Shown one piece after another: positions 47,251 to 55,736 of a stretch of 64,000 bases of DNA (position 1 is its first letter; every line of letters begins with the position of its first letter). Location of the stretch: assembly GCA_027307235.1 (NCBI GenBank), contig DAHUXH010000012.1:227036-291035 (forward strand), given 5' to 3'. This DNA is from Vulcanimicrobiota bacterium (lineage in GTDB: Bacteria > Vulcanimicrobiota > Vulcanimicrobiia > Vulcanimicrobiales > Vulcanimicrobiaceae). The notes beneath the pieces are model-generated. The model had not been told where the DNA came from. It did no database searches and saw only the letters and a program-made list of their open reading frames with translations. A program made the position numbers and the translations under genes.

Positions 47251-47520
47251 ATGAAACTTGTCGACACCATCGACCGCAACGCGCTCAAAGATGCGCCGTT
47301 GATCGCCGAATCCAACGAATTTGCGATCTTCGACGTCGGGAACGACACGTACGCCCTAGTCCATCGTCACGAAGGCGTGGAATGGCAAGCGATCACGATC
47401 TCCGGCGACGGTCTGTTCCGTGCTGCTGAACTGTTGGCGCAAGCAACGCGCGCGCTCTACCGCGACCTCGCATCGGAGTTATCTCGTCAACGCCGAAGCG
47501 GCACGGCCCGGCCCGCCTGA
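47251..47520 (+). CDS. Hypothetical small protein
   Basis: 89 residues from ATG 47251. The pattern MKLVDTIDRNALKDAPLI, FAIFDVGNDTYALVHRHEGV looks like a small alpha/beta protein; the tail is basic. No family recognised. It precedes the BTAD regulator by 69 bp. Confidence 0.55.
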   Translation: MKLVDTIDRNALKDAPLIAESNEFAIFDVGNDTYALVHRHEGVEWQAITISGDGLFRAAELLAQATRALYRDLASELSRQRRSGTARPA

Positions 47521-47589
47521 TACGTTCGCACCACAAGCGAACGAGCGCGCGCGAAACGGCAAGCAACGCGTGGCATACTGTCGTTCTCG

Positions 47590-48363
47590 ATGTTACGCAT
47601 CACCTTGTTCGGCGAACCGAGCTTCACGCTAGCCGACAAGCCGCATCCGTTCGACGCGCCGCCGCGCGTGCTGCCGTTGCTCGCGTATCTCCTTCTCCAC
47701 CGCGGCACGACGCTCAACCGCGCCTGTCTTGCCAACACGATGTGGCCGGATCTTCCGCACGACCAGGCACGCGCCAATCTGCGGCGTCATCTCCATTATC
47801 TGAAAGGCGCGCTGCCCGGCTCGCGGGTGCCGTGGCTGACGCTGACCTCGCAAACGGTTGCATGGAATGCAGCATCACCGTACCAGCTTGACGTTGCAGA
47901 GTTTGAACTCCTCAGCCTCACCGCGCGAGGGCAGGGCAGAGCGGCCGATCTCTATCGCGGCGATCTGTTCGAACGCTGCGAGGACGACTGGCTTGCCTAC
48001 GATCGCGAACGGCTGCGCGGGTTACAGATCGCGAATCTTCAGCATCTAGCGGAGCAGGCGCGCGCGTCGGGCGCGTTCGACGAGGCGGTTCATCACAGCG
48101 CGGCCGTCCTGGCGCTCGATCCCTGGCGTGAAGATGCGTTGCGCATGCTGATGATCGCGCGCGTCGAACGCGGCGATCGCTCGGGTGCGATCGCCGCGTT
48201 CTCGGAGTTCGCCAAGCGCCTGCGCGCGGAGATGAACATCGAACCGATGCCGGCGACGCTCGATCTGTTCGATGCCATCTCGGCCCACGCGCGGCCCCTG
48301 CCGTCAACGCCGACGCGACTGGTGGTGATCGCCGAGCGACGGCACGCAGTGCGCTCGCGCTAG
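47590..48363 (+). CDS. BTAD-domain (SARP-like) transcriptional regulator
   Basis: 257 residues. An N-terminal winged-helix OmpR-like DNA-binding half (LRITLFGEPSFTL, LANTMWPDLPHDQARANLRR, HLHYLKGAL) is followed by a BTAD tetratricopeptide domain (LYRGDLFERCEDDWLAYDRE, then LALDPWREDALRMLMIA). Regulators of this type often control secondary metabolism in actinobacteria. Its stop overlaps the convergent DUF5602-like gene by 4 nt. Confidence 0.85.
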   Translation: MLRITLFGEPSFTLADKPHPFDAPPRVLPLLAYLLLHRGTTLNRACLANTMWPDLPHDQARANLRRHLHYLKGALPGSRVPWLTLTSQTVAWNAASPYQLDVAEFELLSLTARGQGRAADLYRGDLFERCEDDWLAYDRERLRGLQIANLQHLAEQARASGAFDEAVHHSAAVLALDPWREDALRMLMIARVERGDRSGAIAAFSEFAKRLRAEMNIEPMPATLDLFDAISAHARPLPSTPTRLVVIAERRHAVRSR

Positions 48364-49112
48364 CGCTGAACGAGGTCGGTCAACTCGATCGTATAGGCGT
48401 GCTGCCCAGTATCGTGCGAGATGCGGTAGCGCGTCGGGTACAAGCCATGAGTGTCGAAGGCCGCCGGTTGCGTTATCATCGCGTCGACGCCCGGGCTTTC
48501 CAGCAAGAACTTCTGCGTCACCATCGGCTCGATGAAAGCCATCGCTCCATCCGTGTATCCGTAGATCAGCGTTTGCGTGAACGGCTGTCCGTGAAATTCC
48601 GGCGCCGCCGACGGAACATAGTGCATGCCCATCATCGGAACGGTCGATCCGTCGGTAATGTAGCCGGCGGGAACCAGACGTTCGTCGGGCTTGGGCGACT
48701 GCGACCCGACCTTCATGCGCGTGGCTTCGTCGATGATGTAGAAATGAAAATCGAAGTGCGGGACATCGTACACGTGCGGCGGTTCATGTCCGTGCGGATG
48801 CCAATCGACGACGGCCGTTTTGAAGGGCAGTCCAGCGACGGCGGGAAGCGGCAGCGGCACCTCGGCTTCCGCTCCCGGATTCAGTACTGCGGCGTCGCTG
48901 ATGGTAATGCCGATCGATAGCGGCGCGCCGTTTGCGTCAACCGTCACCCACGACGACGCAGTTCCGGCGCCGAGCGCTTTCGACGCGCCGGCGCGCGTCA
49001 CGGGATCGTCGCTGCCGATCGCTCGCTGCGGGATGCCGAGTCCAAACGCCAGTCCGATGATGGTGATGCCGCACGTGATGCGGCGGCCGTGCTGTTCGAG
49101 AACGCGATGCAT
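48360..49112 (-). CDS. Exported DUF5602/TTHB210-like protein
   Basis: 250 residues with an N-terminal signal (ITCGITIIGLAFGLGIPQRA). A histidine-rich core (DWHPHGHEPPHVYDVPHFDF) with FYIIDEATR suggests a metal site. The tail (RYRISHDTGQHAYTIELTDL) fits the DUF5602 family. Function unknown. It is last in the minus-strand run that includes the multicopper oxidase. Confidence 0.6.
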   Translation of the reverse strand: MHRVLEQHGRRITCGITIIGLAFGLGIPQRAIGSDDPVTRAGASKALGAGTASSWVTVDANGAPLSIGITISDAAVLNPGAEAEVPLPLPAVAGLPFKTAVVDWHPHGHEPPHVYDVPHFDFHFYIIDEATRMKVGSQSPKPDERLVPAGYITDGSTVPMMGMHYVPSAAPEFHGQPFTQTLIYGYTDGAMAFIEPMVTQKFLLESPGVDAMITQPAAFDTHGLYPTRYRISHDTGQHAYTIELTDLVQR

Positions 49113-49177
49113 GTCGATAGTGTCCTCCCATGCGAAGATTGCCGCATCAGCATAGGGAGAACGCGTCTAGGAAACGT

Positions 49178-50020
49178 CTAGCGTAAGGAGGCGAGCGGGA
49201 TGTCGTGTTGTGCGGCGAGCGCTTCCCACTGCGCGGACGTCTGCGTCGAGAAGCGCTCGCGCAACGCGTCCGCGTTCATCACGTCGCACTGCAGCAGCTC
49301 GGCGAGGCGCCGTTGGAAGTGCTCCTCGAGAACGGCGAGCGCGATCCAGCCGTCCGAACTGCGGTAGATGTTGTAGGTTGGGAGCACGCCTCCGAGCGGG
49401 CCGTCGGAACTCGTCAATCCATAGACCAGCGGCAGCGCGAGATCGCGCGCCGCATCGACAATCGAGATGTCGGCGCGCGCCGAGCGGCCGAATCGTTCGC
49501 GCAGCAGCAGAAGTCCAAGCGCCGCGCTGACCGCGCGCTCGGCCGCTGCCAGATCGGCGGCGACCGTTCGCGGCATCGACGGCGGCGCGAGCAGTCCCGC
49601 TTGCGCTTGATAGGTGAGATCGTGTCCGGCGCGATCGTCGCGCGGCGGACGTTCGCCGAAGATCGCGACATGGCTCAGTTGCGCGAACCGCGCGTGCAGC
49701 TTCTCCCAATCCAAACCCAAGCGCGCGAGCGCTCTCCCGCGCATCGTCGTCACCAGCAGATCGGCTCCGTCGAGGTGGCGTTCGAGCAGCGCGCGATCAT
49801 CAGGCGATTTCAGATCGAGTGAGATGACGGTCTGGTCGCGACAGAGTTGTGCGTACCACTCGGGCGCGGATGCCGCGAGCGGGTCGCCGTGCGGCGACTC
49901 CATTTTGACGACGCCGGCGCCAAGGGCGTGCAGGCGTGCGACCGCGAGCGGTCCGGGAATGTGCATCGCAAGCGACACCACGCGGACGCCGTCGAGCACG
50001 CCTTCCAACGACACCGGCAT
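49178..50020 (-). CDS. Class III (CaiB/BaiF) CoA transferase, short form
   Basis: 280 residues from ATG 50020. GVRVVSLAMHIPGPLAVARL and VVKMESPHGDP are the N-terminal motifs, SLDLKSPDDRALL follows, and YNIYRSSDGWIALAVLEEHF is present. It is shorter than the usual 380-430 residues, lacking part of the C-terminal region, yet the reading frame is intact. It would move CoA between carboxylic acids. It sits 10 nt after the multicopper oxidase, with no obvious link. Confidence 0.8.
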   Translation of the reverse strand: MPVSLEGVLDGVRVVSLAMHIPGPLAVARLHALGAGVVKMESPHGDPLAASAPEWYAQLCRDQTVISLDLKSPDDRALLERHLDGADLLVTTMRGRALARLGLDWEKLHARFAQLSHVAIFGERPPRDDRAGHDLTYQAQAGLLAPPSMPRTVAADLAAAERAVSAALGLLLLRERFGRSARADISIVDAARDLALPLVYGLTSSDGPLGGVLPTYNIYRSSDGWIALAVLEEHFQRRLAELLQCDVMNADALRERFSTQTSAQWEALAAQHDIPLASLR

Positions 50021-50030
50021 GGAGCGATCT

Positions 50031-51467
50031 TCAGGACGAATGCGCGTCATCTACATAGACGACTTCGGTTCGCATACCGTCCATCATGTGAATTTCGTTG
50101 TGACAGTGCAACAGCCATCGTCCAGCGGGCGACGTTGCGGCGAAGCGCCATGTCATCGTTCCGCCGTTGGAGCGCACGAGCGAGGTGTCCTTGACGAGCG
50201 GATGCGCCAGGCGCGTTCCATCGACGGCGACGATGTCGAAATTGTGTCCGTGCAGGTGCATCGGGTGATCCATGCCGGTCGTGTTCTTGAAGTGAACGAT
50301 CACGGTGTCACCGCGCCGCACCAGGATTTTCGGCGTGTGCGGCCAGACGGCACCGTTGATCGTCCAGCGCGACGATGCGTACTCGCCGCCGCCCAGCACG
50401 AAGGAGAACTCGCGATCGCCGCGCAGCGGTGTCGCGGTCGCGGAACCGCCGGCATGCTGGTAGCTGAAGAACTCGATACCGTCGAGGCTCTGCGGACTTG
50501 CCTTGGGCGTCGCGTTCTCCATGCCCGGAGTATGGACGACCACCGCTTGTTCAAACGCGAGCGGATCGCTCGACAGTCCTTGCAGCAGCCATGCACCGGG
50601 CTGCGTCACTTCAAACCACGCATCGTAGCGCTCGGCGACCCCGATGCGCACGGCATCGACGTCGAGCGGACGCGCAAGCGGATTCCCGTCGGCGTGCGTG
50701 ACCGTGAGCCGATGACCGGCGAGACGCACGTACCGCGTCTGCGTCGGATTGGCATTGAGCATACGCAGGCGCACGCGCTGACCGACCTTCACCTGGAGGG
50801 GTTCAGTATTGGGATACGAGCGGCCGTTGACGCAATGCGCCGCGTAGGCGACTTCGTCGCCCATGCGGTCGTTCGGTTTCATCGCCGTCATCTCGGGCGA
50901 ATTGAGCGGATCGACCATCGGCGCATGGCTCGTCCCCGCCATCGCCGCATCGATGGTGCTCAAGCGCGGGACGTCGTGAAACACGAGCGCGAACTCCGTA
51001 TCGGCCGGTTCGTCGTTCGGATCTTCGACGATGAACAGGCCGTACAAGCCGCGTTCGAGTCCGCCGCTCACATGATCGTGATACCAGCGCGTGCCCGGCG
51101 GATCGGGTGTGAACTCGTACACGAATGAAGCACCCTCGCGCACAGCGGGTTGCGTGACGTCCTCCACGCCGTCCATGGCGTTGGGAAGAATCATGCCGTG
51201 CCAGTGAATCGTCGCCGCATCGGCGCTGCGATTGACGAAGGTGGCGCGAAGGCGCTGCCCGTGGACGACACGCAACACCGGTCCCGGAATGATCCCGTTG
51301 AAACCGCGTCCGTCAAAGCGCAGGTTCGGAACGGGTGAGAACGGCACGTCGCGTGCCGTCAGCGTGTACTCGACGACGTCGCGCGCGCGCGCGGCGCGCG
51401 AGAGCGGTGCGAGCGCGGCGGCGAACATCGCGCCCGCGCCCGCACGCACAAACGTCGAACGTCGCAT
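50031..51467 (-). CDS. Tat-exported multicopper oxidase
   Basis: 478 residues. The twin-arginine signal is RRSTFVRAGAGAMFAAALA. Copper motifs are complete: HWHG (88-91), WYHDH (128-132), HPMHLHGH and HCHNEIHMMDGM (His454, Cys455, His456, His460, Met465). These bind type 1 and trinuclear copper, for oxidation of metals or phenols with reduction of oxygen to water. The start codon overlaps the cytochrome c stop, so they are coupled. Confidence 0.93.
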   Translation of the reverse strand: MRRSTFVRAGAGAMFAAALAPLSRAARARDVVEYTLTARDVPFSPVPNLRFDGRGFNGIIPGPVLRVVHGQRLRATFVNRSADAATIHWHGMILPNAMDGVEDVTQPAVREGASFVYEFTPDPPGTRWYHDHVSGGLERGLYGLFIVEDPNDEPADTEFALVFHDVPRLSTIDAAMAGTSHAPMVDPLNSPEMTAMKPNDRMGDEVAYAAHCVNGRSYPNTEPLQVKVGQRVRLRMLNANPTQTRYVRLAGHRLTVTHADGNPLARPLDVDAVRIGVAERYDAWFEVTQPGAWLLQGLSSDPLAFEQAVVVHTPGMENATPKASPQSLDGIEFFSYQHAGGSATATPLRGDREFSFVLGGGEYASSRWTINGAVWPHTPKILVRRGDTVIVHFKNTTGMDHPMHLHGHNFDIVAVDGTRLAHPLVKDTSLVRSNGGTMTWRFAATSPAGRWLLHCHNEIHMMDGMRTEVVYVDDAHSS

Positions 51468-52084
51468 TACGAACCGACGGTAACCGGAATGTCCATGGTG
51501 TGACCGTCATATTGCAGGCGCACGATCCACGGGCCACCCATCCCGAACGTCAGCTTTCCGGTGAAGACATGCGCATCGGACGGTGACGGCGTCAGTACGA
51601 CCTTATCGGAATTCATCGCACCCTTGCCCATCTGCATGACCGGAACGGCGACAACCGATTTCGGCGGCGTTCCCGGGAAGCGCACGGTGATCGTCGCGCC
51701 GTCCTTCGGTGTCGCCGGATCGAATGTCGCGACCGGCTTGTCGGCGTTTGCGCCGCCGTCCAAACTCGACACGTAGGCAACCAGGTCGGCGATCTGTGCG
51801 TCGGTGAAACCGAAATCCGGCATCGGCGATCGCGGGTGCTTGATGAAATCCGCGATCTGAGCGGGTGAAAGCTTTCGCTCGATGCCGTACAAACGCGGGC
51901 CGACGGTGCCGCCCTTGAGACCCGCACCGTGACAGCCTTCGCATCCGTTCTGCTGCACGAGCTTGGCGCCCGCTGAAGGATCACCGGCCGCCGGTACGGC
52001 TTGACCTTGCGCGGGCGTCGCGGCGTGAACGGCGACGGCCAGCAACGAGCACAGCGCGATCGTGAGAAGCAATGGACTCTTCAT
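51467..52084 (-). CDS. Exported c-type cytochrome with extra C-terminal domain
   Basis: 205 residues from ATG 52084. Signal peptide LLLTIALCSLLAVAVHA, haem site CEGCH (Cys48, Cys51, His52), axial Met88 in SPMPDF. After about residue 110 a second beta-rich domain (ATITVRFPGTPPKSVVAVPV, then PWIVRLQYDG) resembles FixH/YtkA-like modules. It could pass electrons to the oxidase encoded next. Confidence 0.88.
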   Translation of the reverse strand: MKSPLLLTIALCSLLAVAVHAATPAQGQAVPAAGDPSAGAKLVQQNGCEGCHGAGLKGGTVGPRLYGIERKLSPAQIADFIKHPRSPMPDFGFTDAQIADLVAYVSSLDGGANADKPVATFDPATPKDGATITVRFPGTPPKSVVAVPVMQMGKGAMNSDKVVLTPSPSDAHVFTGKLTFGMGGPWIVRLQYDGHTMDIPVTVGS

Positions 52085-52261
52085 GACTCTTCCTTGTCGT
52101 TTCACTTTCCCGGCATGCGCCGTATTGGACGAGATCGTTCTTGGGTCTTCTTGACCAGCGACTGAACGCGCCGTCCGTCGTCCTAGGCCGATCGCCTCTT
52201 TTGGTGAGAAACGCCGGTGGATACGATCGTGTTCCCTCACATCACCATTTGGAGGACCCCT

Positions 52262-52387
52262 ATGTACATCGCACCCTCGGTCATCGCATCCTATCGCGCT
52301 GCCGACCTCCTTGGCGAAGCCTACGGCGGCAGCCCGTTCGGCGACGACAATCACAAGGGCAACGGCAGCGACCATCACGTCGACTAG
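52262..52387 (+). CDS. Candidate RiPP precursor peptide
   Basis: 41 codons, ATG 52262 with GGAGG at 52251-52255. The N-terminal part MYIAPSVIASYRAADLL carries Tyr2, Pro5 and Val7, matching the YxxPxL/V motif by which lasso-type leaders bind PqqD-like proteins; ADLL resembles the AELT that ends many such leaders. After GEAYGG the C-terminal part is SPFGDDNHKGNGSDHHVD, rich in Gly, Asp and His, unlike a folded protein. It begins a run of genes for two kinases and a peptidase-nucleotidyltransferase, and a PqqD and exporter lie 5 kb on. The product type is not established: Gly22 to Asp28/Asp29 could form a ring, but no cyclase is present. Confidence 0.7.
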   Translation: MYIAPSVIASYRAADLLGEAYGGSPFGDDNHKGNGSDHHVD

Positions 52388-52393
52388 CCCATA

Positions 52394-52420
52394 CGAGGCC
52401 TCGGTTGTGCCGGGGCCTCG
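52394..52420 (+). promoter_or_regulatory. RNA hairpin enclosing the kinase start codon
   Basis: CGAGGCC pairs with GGCCTCG, followed by a T-G wobble and CGG with CCG: 11 pairs with the 5-nt loop TTGTG. The ribosome site GAGG (52395-52398) is in the stem and the GTG start (52407) is in the loop. There is no U-tract. It probably lowers translation or protects the short peptide mRNA. Confidence 0.65.
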
Positions 52421-53297
52421 CGTTCTCTCCAAGGGTGCGATCTGGTTTGCATTTCGCGGCCGCACACTGGCGATCGAATCTGCGCACGACGGATTCCGCC
52501 GTTTCGCGCAGACCGCATTCGAACCGCTGCATGCGGCTAAACCGCGGATCGCCGATCACGTTGCCGGCATGCAGATCGTCGATGCCGCGCTGCACGTGAC
52601 CTTCGACGGGGAGCGCATCGCACTCGCGCATTCCAGCGACCTTATGAGCGATAGCTCGATCGCCGCCTACTATGCGACCCGCGCGATCTTCACGCAGTTT
52701 GCCGCCGCCGATCGCACGAGCTGGGCGGCGTACGGTGCCGCCGTTCGTGTCGGCGACCGCGCCGTGCTCTTGCTCGGGCGCAGCCGCATCGGGAAAACGC
52801 TGCTGACGCTGCACCTGCTCGCGCGCGGTGCGGACGTCTACGGTGATGAAACCATCGTCATCGATCGCCGCAGCGGCGACGTGGACGGCATGCCGCGCCG
52901 GTTGATGGTACGAGAGCCGGCGCTCGCGTTGCTGCCCAACGACATGATGCGCGAGGTCTGCCGGTCCTCGCCGCACGCGATCGTCACCCCGGCCGGGCGT
53001 TTGTGGTACGCGCTCGATGCCGATGTATTGAGCGGCGGCAGAACAACCGCTGCTCAACCGGCTCCGATCGCAGCCGTCGCGATCATCAACGACGCGCGCG
53101 CACGCGCATCGCGCGTTGAGCCGCTGCATTCCAAAAAAGCCGCGATCGAATTCGCGCGGCGCCTGTACCGGCCCGTCGACGATGTGCGCGATCTCAGCCG
53201 GCTCACGGCGTGCTTCGATCGCGTCCGTGCGTGCCGGCTGTCACTCGGGTCGCCGGCGGACGCCGCCGAACGGCTCGTCGACTGGGTCACGTCATGA
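52407..53297 (+). CDS. HPr-kinase-like protein 1
   Basis: 296 residues from GTG 52407 (GAGG 8 nt before). The frame remains open upstream across the precursor gene, but that region is not protein-like. Walker A is GRSRIGKT (124-131), followed by YGDE (145-148) in the place of the HPr-kinase DD motif, then IVIDRRSGDVDG. This architecture is found in kinase-like proteins of lasso peptide clusters, where the paeninodin kinase phosphorylates the peptide's C-terminal residue. Here the target could be the Ser36 or another hydroxyl of the 41-residue peptide. It ends in an ATGA overlap with the second kinase. Confidence 0.8.
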   Translation: MPGPRVLSKGAIWFAFRGRTLAIESAHDGFRRFAQTAFEPLHAAKPRIADHVAGMQIVDAALHVTFDGERIALAHSSDLMSDSSIAAYYATRAIFTQFAAADRTSWAAYGAAVRVGDRAVLLLGRSRIGKTLLTLHLLARGADVYGDETIVIDRRSGDVDGMPRRLMVREPALALLPNDMMREVCRSSPHAIVTPAGRLWYALDADVLSGGRTTAAQPAPIAAVAIINDARARASRVEPLHSKKAAIEFARRLYRPVDDVRDLSRLTACFDRVRACRLSLGSPADAAERLVDWVTS

Positions 53298-54193
53298 CGG
53301 TGATACGGGCCACCGATTTGGAGAAGTCGCCGGTCGAACCATCGGCCTTTCTCCTCATGCACGCGCGGTCGTCCGTCAATCTGCACATTGCCGGTATCAC
53401 GATGGAGATTCGCAGCGACAACCCGGAGTTGTGCGAGGCGTTCGGGCGGCGCTACCGCCATCACGTCACCACGGCACCGGCACACGTCCGGTATTATGTC
53501 GTGCGCGACCGCGACGACTACCTGTTTTGGTCGTACGACAGCACCGCATGGCGGTGGAGCAGCACCGCGCTCTCGGTCGACGCACTCGTCTTTCTTACCG
53601 ATGCGGTCGCCATATCCGCGCTCGTGAATACCGACCCGAGTCTCATCTCGTACCACGCGGCCGTGGTCGCGCATGCGGGTTCGAGCGCCGCGATCGCCGG
53701 TGATTCAACAGCCGGAAAGACGACGACCACGCTCGCGTGCGGGCGCTTCGGCATGCGTATCTATTCAGATGAACGCCTGCTCTTGCGCGATCGCACGGTG
53801 CAGCCGTTCCTGCGTACCTTCACCGTGCGAGACGACGGCGCGCAGCGGCTGCTCTCCGACGATCCGAGCGATCGTCTTGCGCGCGAACTGTCGGCCGGCG
53901 CACGCGAGAACCTGTCGGCGATCGACCTCTTCGATCAAGACCTGCCGGTCCACCCCGAGCCGTTGCGCGCGCTCTTCGTCTTGAGCGCAAGCGACACGCA
54001 GCCACGGGCGCGCGAGATTTCGCCATTTGATGCGCTGCCCGCGATGACGCGCTGGGCCGACGCGCGCGGGAGTCAGTTTGATCACATCGCACGCACCATC
54101 TCGCTGCTCTCGTCGCTGCGCTGCTACCGTCTTACACTCGGAACGCCGGCCGATACGGCGCGCTGCATCGCGCAGGTCCTCGATGGATTCTGA
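53294..54193 (+). CDS. HPr-kinase-like protein 2
   Basis: 299 residues from ATG 53294. Walker A is GDSTAGKT (136-143), with upstream SYHAAVVAHAGSSAAIAG as in HPr kinases and YSDE (157-160) at the DD position. Like protein 1 it ends in a LxLGTPADTA segment (LTLGTPADTARCIAQVL here, LSLGSPADAAERLVDWV there), so the two are tandem paralogs. They differ much in sequence, and may form a heterodimer or act in order. It overlaps the next gene by 11 nt. Confidence 0.8.
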   Translation: MTVIRATDLEKSPVEPSAFLLMHARSSVNLHIAGITMEIRSDNPELCEAFGRRYRHHVTTAPAHVRYYVVRDRDDYLFWSYDSTAWRWSSTALSVDALVFLTDAVAISALVNTDPSLISYHAAVVAHAGSSAAIAGDSTAGKTTTTLACGRFGMRIYSDERLLLRDRTVQPFLRTFTVRDDGAQRLLSDDPSDRLARELSAGARENLSAIDLFDQDLPVHPEPLRALFVLSASDTQPRAREISPFDALPAMTRWADARGSQFDHIARTISLLSSLRCYRLTLGTPADTARCIAQVLDGF

Positions 54194-55736
54194 TACGCTC
54201 GTTTCCTTCGCGCTCGCACATGGCAATCACGCCAGGGTGGCGATGCGCGAGAGCAGCATGCTGCCGCTGCTTCATGAGCCGCAAGTGCTGGAGATCGCGC
54301 CGCTTCGCGGACGGCTACGCGTCGGACAGATCGCGGTCTTCCGCGATGGTGCGCGCCTGGTCGCGCATCGCGTCGTGCGGATTCGCGGCGACATCATATG
54401 GTGCGCCGGCGATGCGCGACCGCACGCGACCGAGCGCATCGACCGCGCAAGCATCGTGGGTGTCGTCGACCGCGTGCGCGCGCATGCGCAGCCCAACGCC
54501 TCGCGCGTCGACGGTCTCATCTTTTCGCTTCGCGGTGACATCTACGCGCGAACGCGCGTCATCCGCGCGCGCTGGATCGACGCCAACCCGCGCCTGCGCC
54601 CGCGCACGTATGCCGCCTTGATCGGGACCGTCGCGGCTATGGTGCGCGACGACCGTGCCGCGCTGGCGCAGGCAATTCGCGCGGTGGAACCCTGGCGGCT
54701 CGCCGCCGTGGCAGACCGTCACCGTTGCGGCGCGATGCTCGCGAGCGCGCTGGATGTCTACGACGATGACGACACGATCACGACCTTGCGCGCACGCTTG
54801 CAAGACGCACGCCGACGTACCGCGATGCGCACCGCGAAACTGCGAGCGCAACTTCTCGACGTTTTGCGCGTCTTGCGGGCCGACGGCCTCGATCCGGTGC
54901 TGCTCAAGGGCGCGGCGCGCCTATGGCGGCGCGAGCCCGGCTCTGACCTTCACGATTCGAGCGACCTCGATCTGCTGCTCTCGCCGCACGACGTCGTGCG
55001 CGCACGCGCCGCGCTACTGCGTGCCGGTTACGTGGACACGACACGCGATGGTGCGGCGGTCTACTATGAAACGACGCACCACCACGCCGCACCGCTCTAT
55101 CCTCCGGGTCACGGCGTCGCTGTCGAACTCCATCGAGCGCTCGCGCGCGCGGACCTCATCTCGATTCCGCTGACACGCGACGCGCTCGAACCGTTGTGCG
55201 AGATCGCGGAGAGCGACGGAGAGCGCGTTCGCGTTCTCAATCGAGCCGGCACGGCGCTGCATCTCATCGTCCACGGTCACGCGCGTCCCGCGTTGCGAGA
55301 CATCTATCTCATCGCGCGTCTGCTCCGCCAGATGAACGACGGCGAGCGTGAGATGCTGCGTCTCACCCTCGCCGGCGAACAGCGCGAGCGCATTCGCATC
55401 GGAGCACTGACCGGCCTGGCCGCCTCTCTGGCCGGCGTGCCGTGGCCGTGCGATACGGCGACGCGGAGGTTCATGGAGTGGATGATCCAGCGCGAGGACT
55501 TACCGCGCCCGCTGCGCGTGCGCCCGGTGTGCTACGACGCGTGGCTCGCGACCGAGCACGGACGAGTGCGCGCTGTCATCACAACCGCCCTGCGCCTCTA
55601 CCGAACGCACCCGGCCATCGCAGCCGATCAACGCCGGCCGCCGCTGATCGCGGCCTTACGACCGTTCGCGGCGCTGCTTGCCGGCGTTACGATCGCGGCG
55701 TACGTGCGCTTCATGCGGCGCAGCGTCGTTTTTTGA
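54183..55736 (+). CDS. S26-type peptidase-like domain fused to a nucleotidyltransferase
   Basis: 517 residues from ATG 54183. Residues 1-100 resemble signal peptidase/S24-S26 enzymes: Ser25-Met26 in RESSMLPLL, VGQIAVFRDGARLVAHRVV with His62, and GDAR at 77-80. The His suggests a Ser-His dyad of the archaeal/ER type. Residues about 230-500 match the NTP_transf_5 nucleotidyltransferase family: VLLKGAARLWRR (Lys242), SSDLDLLLSPHD (Asp261, Asp263) and VAVELHRAL. A hydrophobic segment near the end (LLAGVTIAAYVRF) may bind membrane. The two halves occur as separate genes near lasso clusters; the fusion could cut the leader and modify the peptide. Its 3' end overlaps the TfoX-like gene by 81 nt. Confidence 0.78.
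   Translation: MDSDTLVSFALAHGNHARVAMRESSMLPLLHEPQVLEIAPLRGRLRVGQIAVFRDGARLVAHRVVRIRGDIIWCAGDARPHATERIDRASIVGVVDRVRAHAQPNASRVDGLIFSLRGDIYARTRVIRARWIDANPRLRPRTYAALIGTVAAMVRDDRAALAQAIRAVEPWRLAAVADRHRCGAMLASALDVYDDDDTITTLRARLQDARRRTAMRTAKLRAQLLDVLRVLRADGLDPVLLKGAARLWRREPGSDLHDSSDLDLLLSPHDVVRARAALLRAGYVDTTRDGAAVYYETTHHHAAPLYPPGHGVAVELHRALARADLISIPLTRDALEPLCEIAESDGERVRVLNRAGTALHLIVHGHARPALRDIYLIARLLRQMNDGEREMLRLTLAGEQRERIRIGALTGLAASLAGVPWPCDTATRRFMEWMIQREDLPRPLRVRPVCYDAWLATEHGRVRAVITTALRLYRTHPAIAADQRRPPLIAALRPFAALLAGVTIAAYVRFMRRSVVF

Noticed and set aside
52311..52406. Longer start for kinase 1 at TTG 52311
   Set aside because: It would overlap the peptide gene, gives a Thr/Ala-rich low-complexity stretch, and has no ribosome site. 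GTG 52407 has one.
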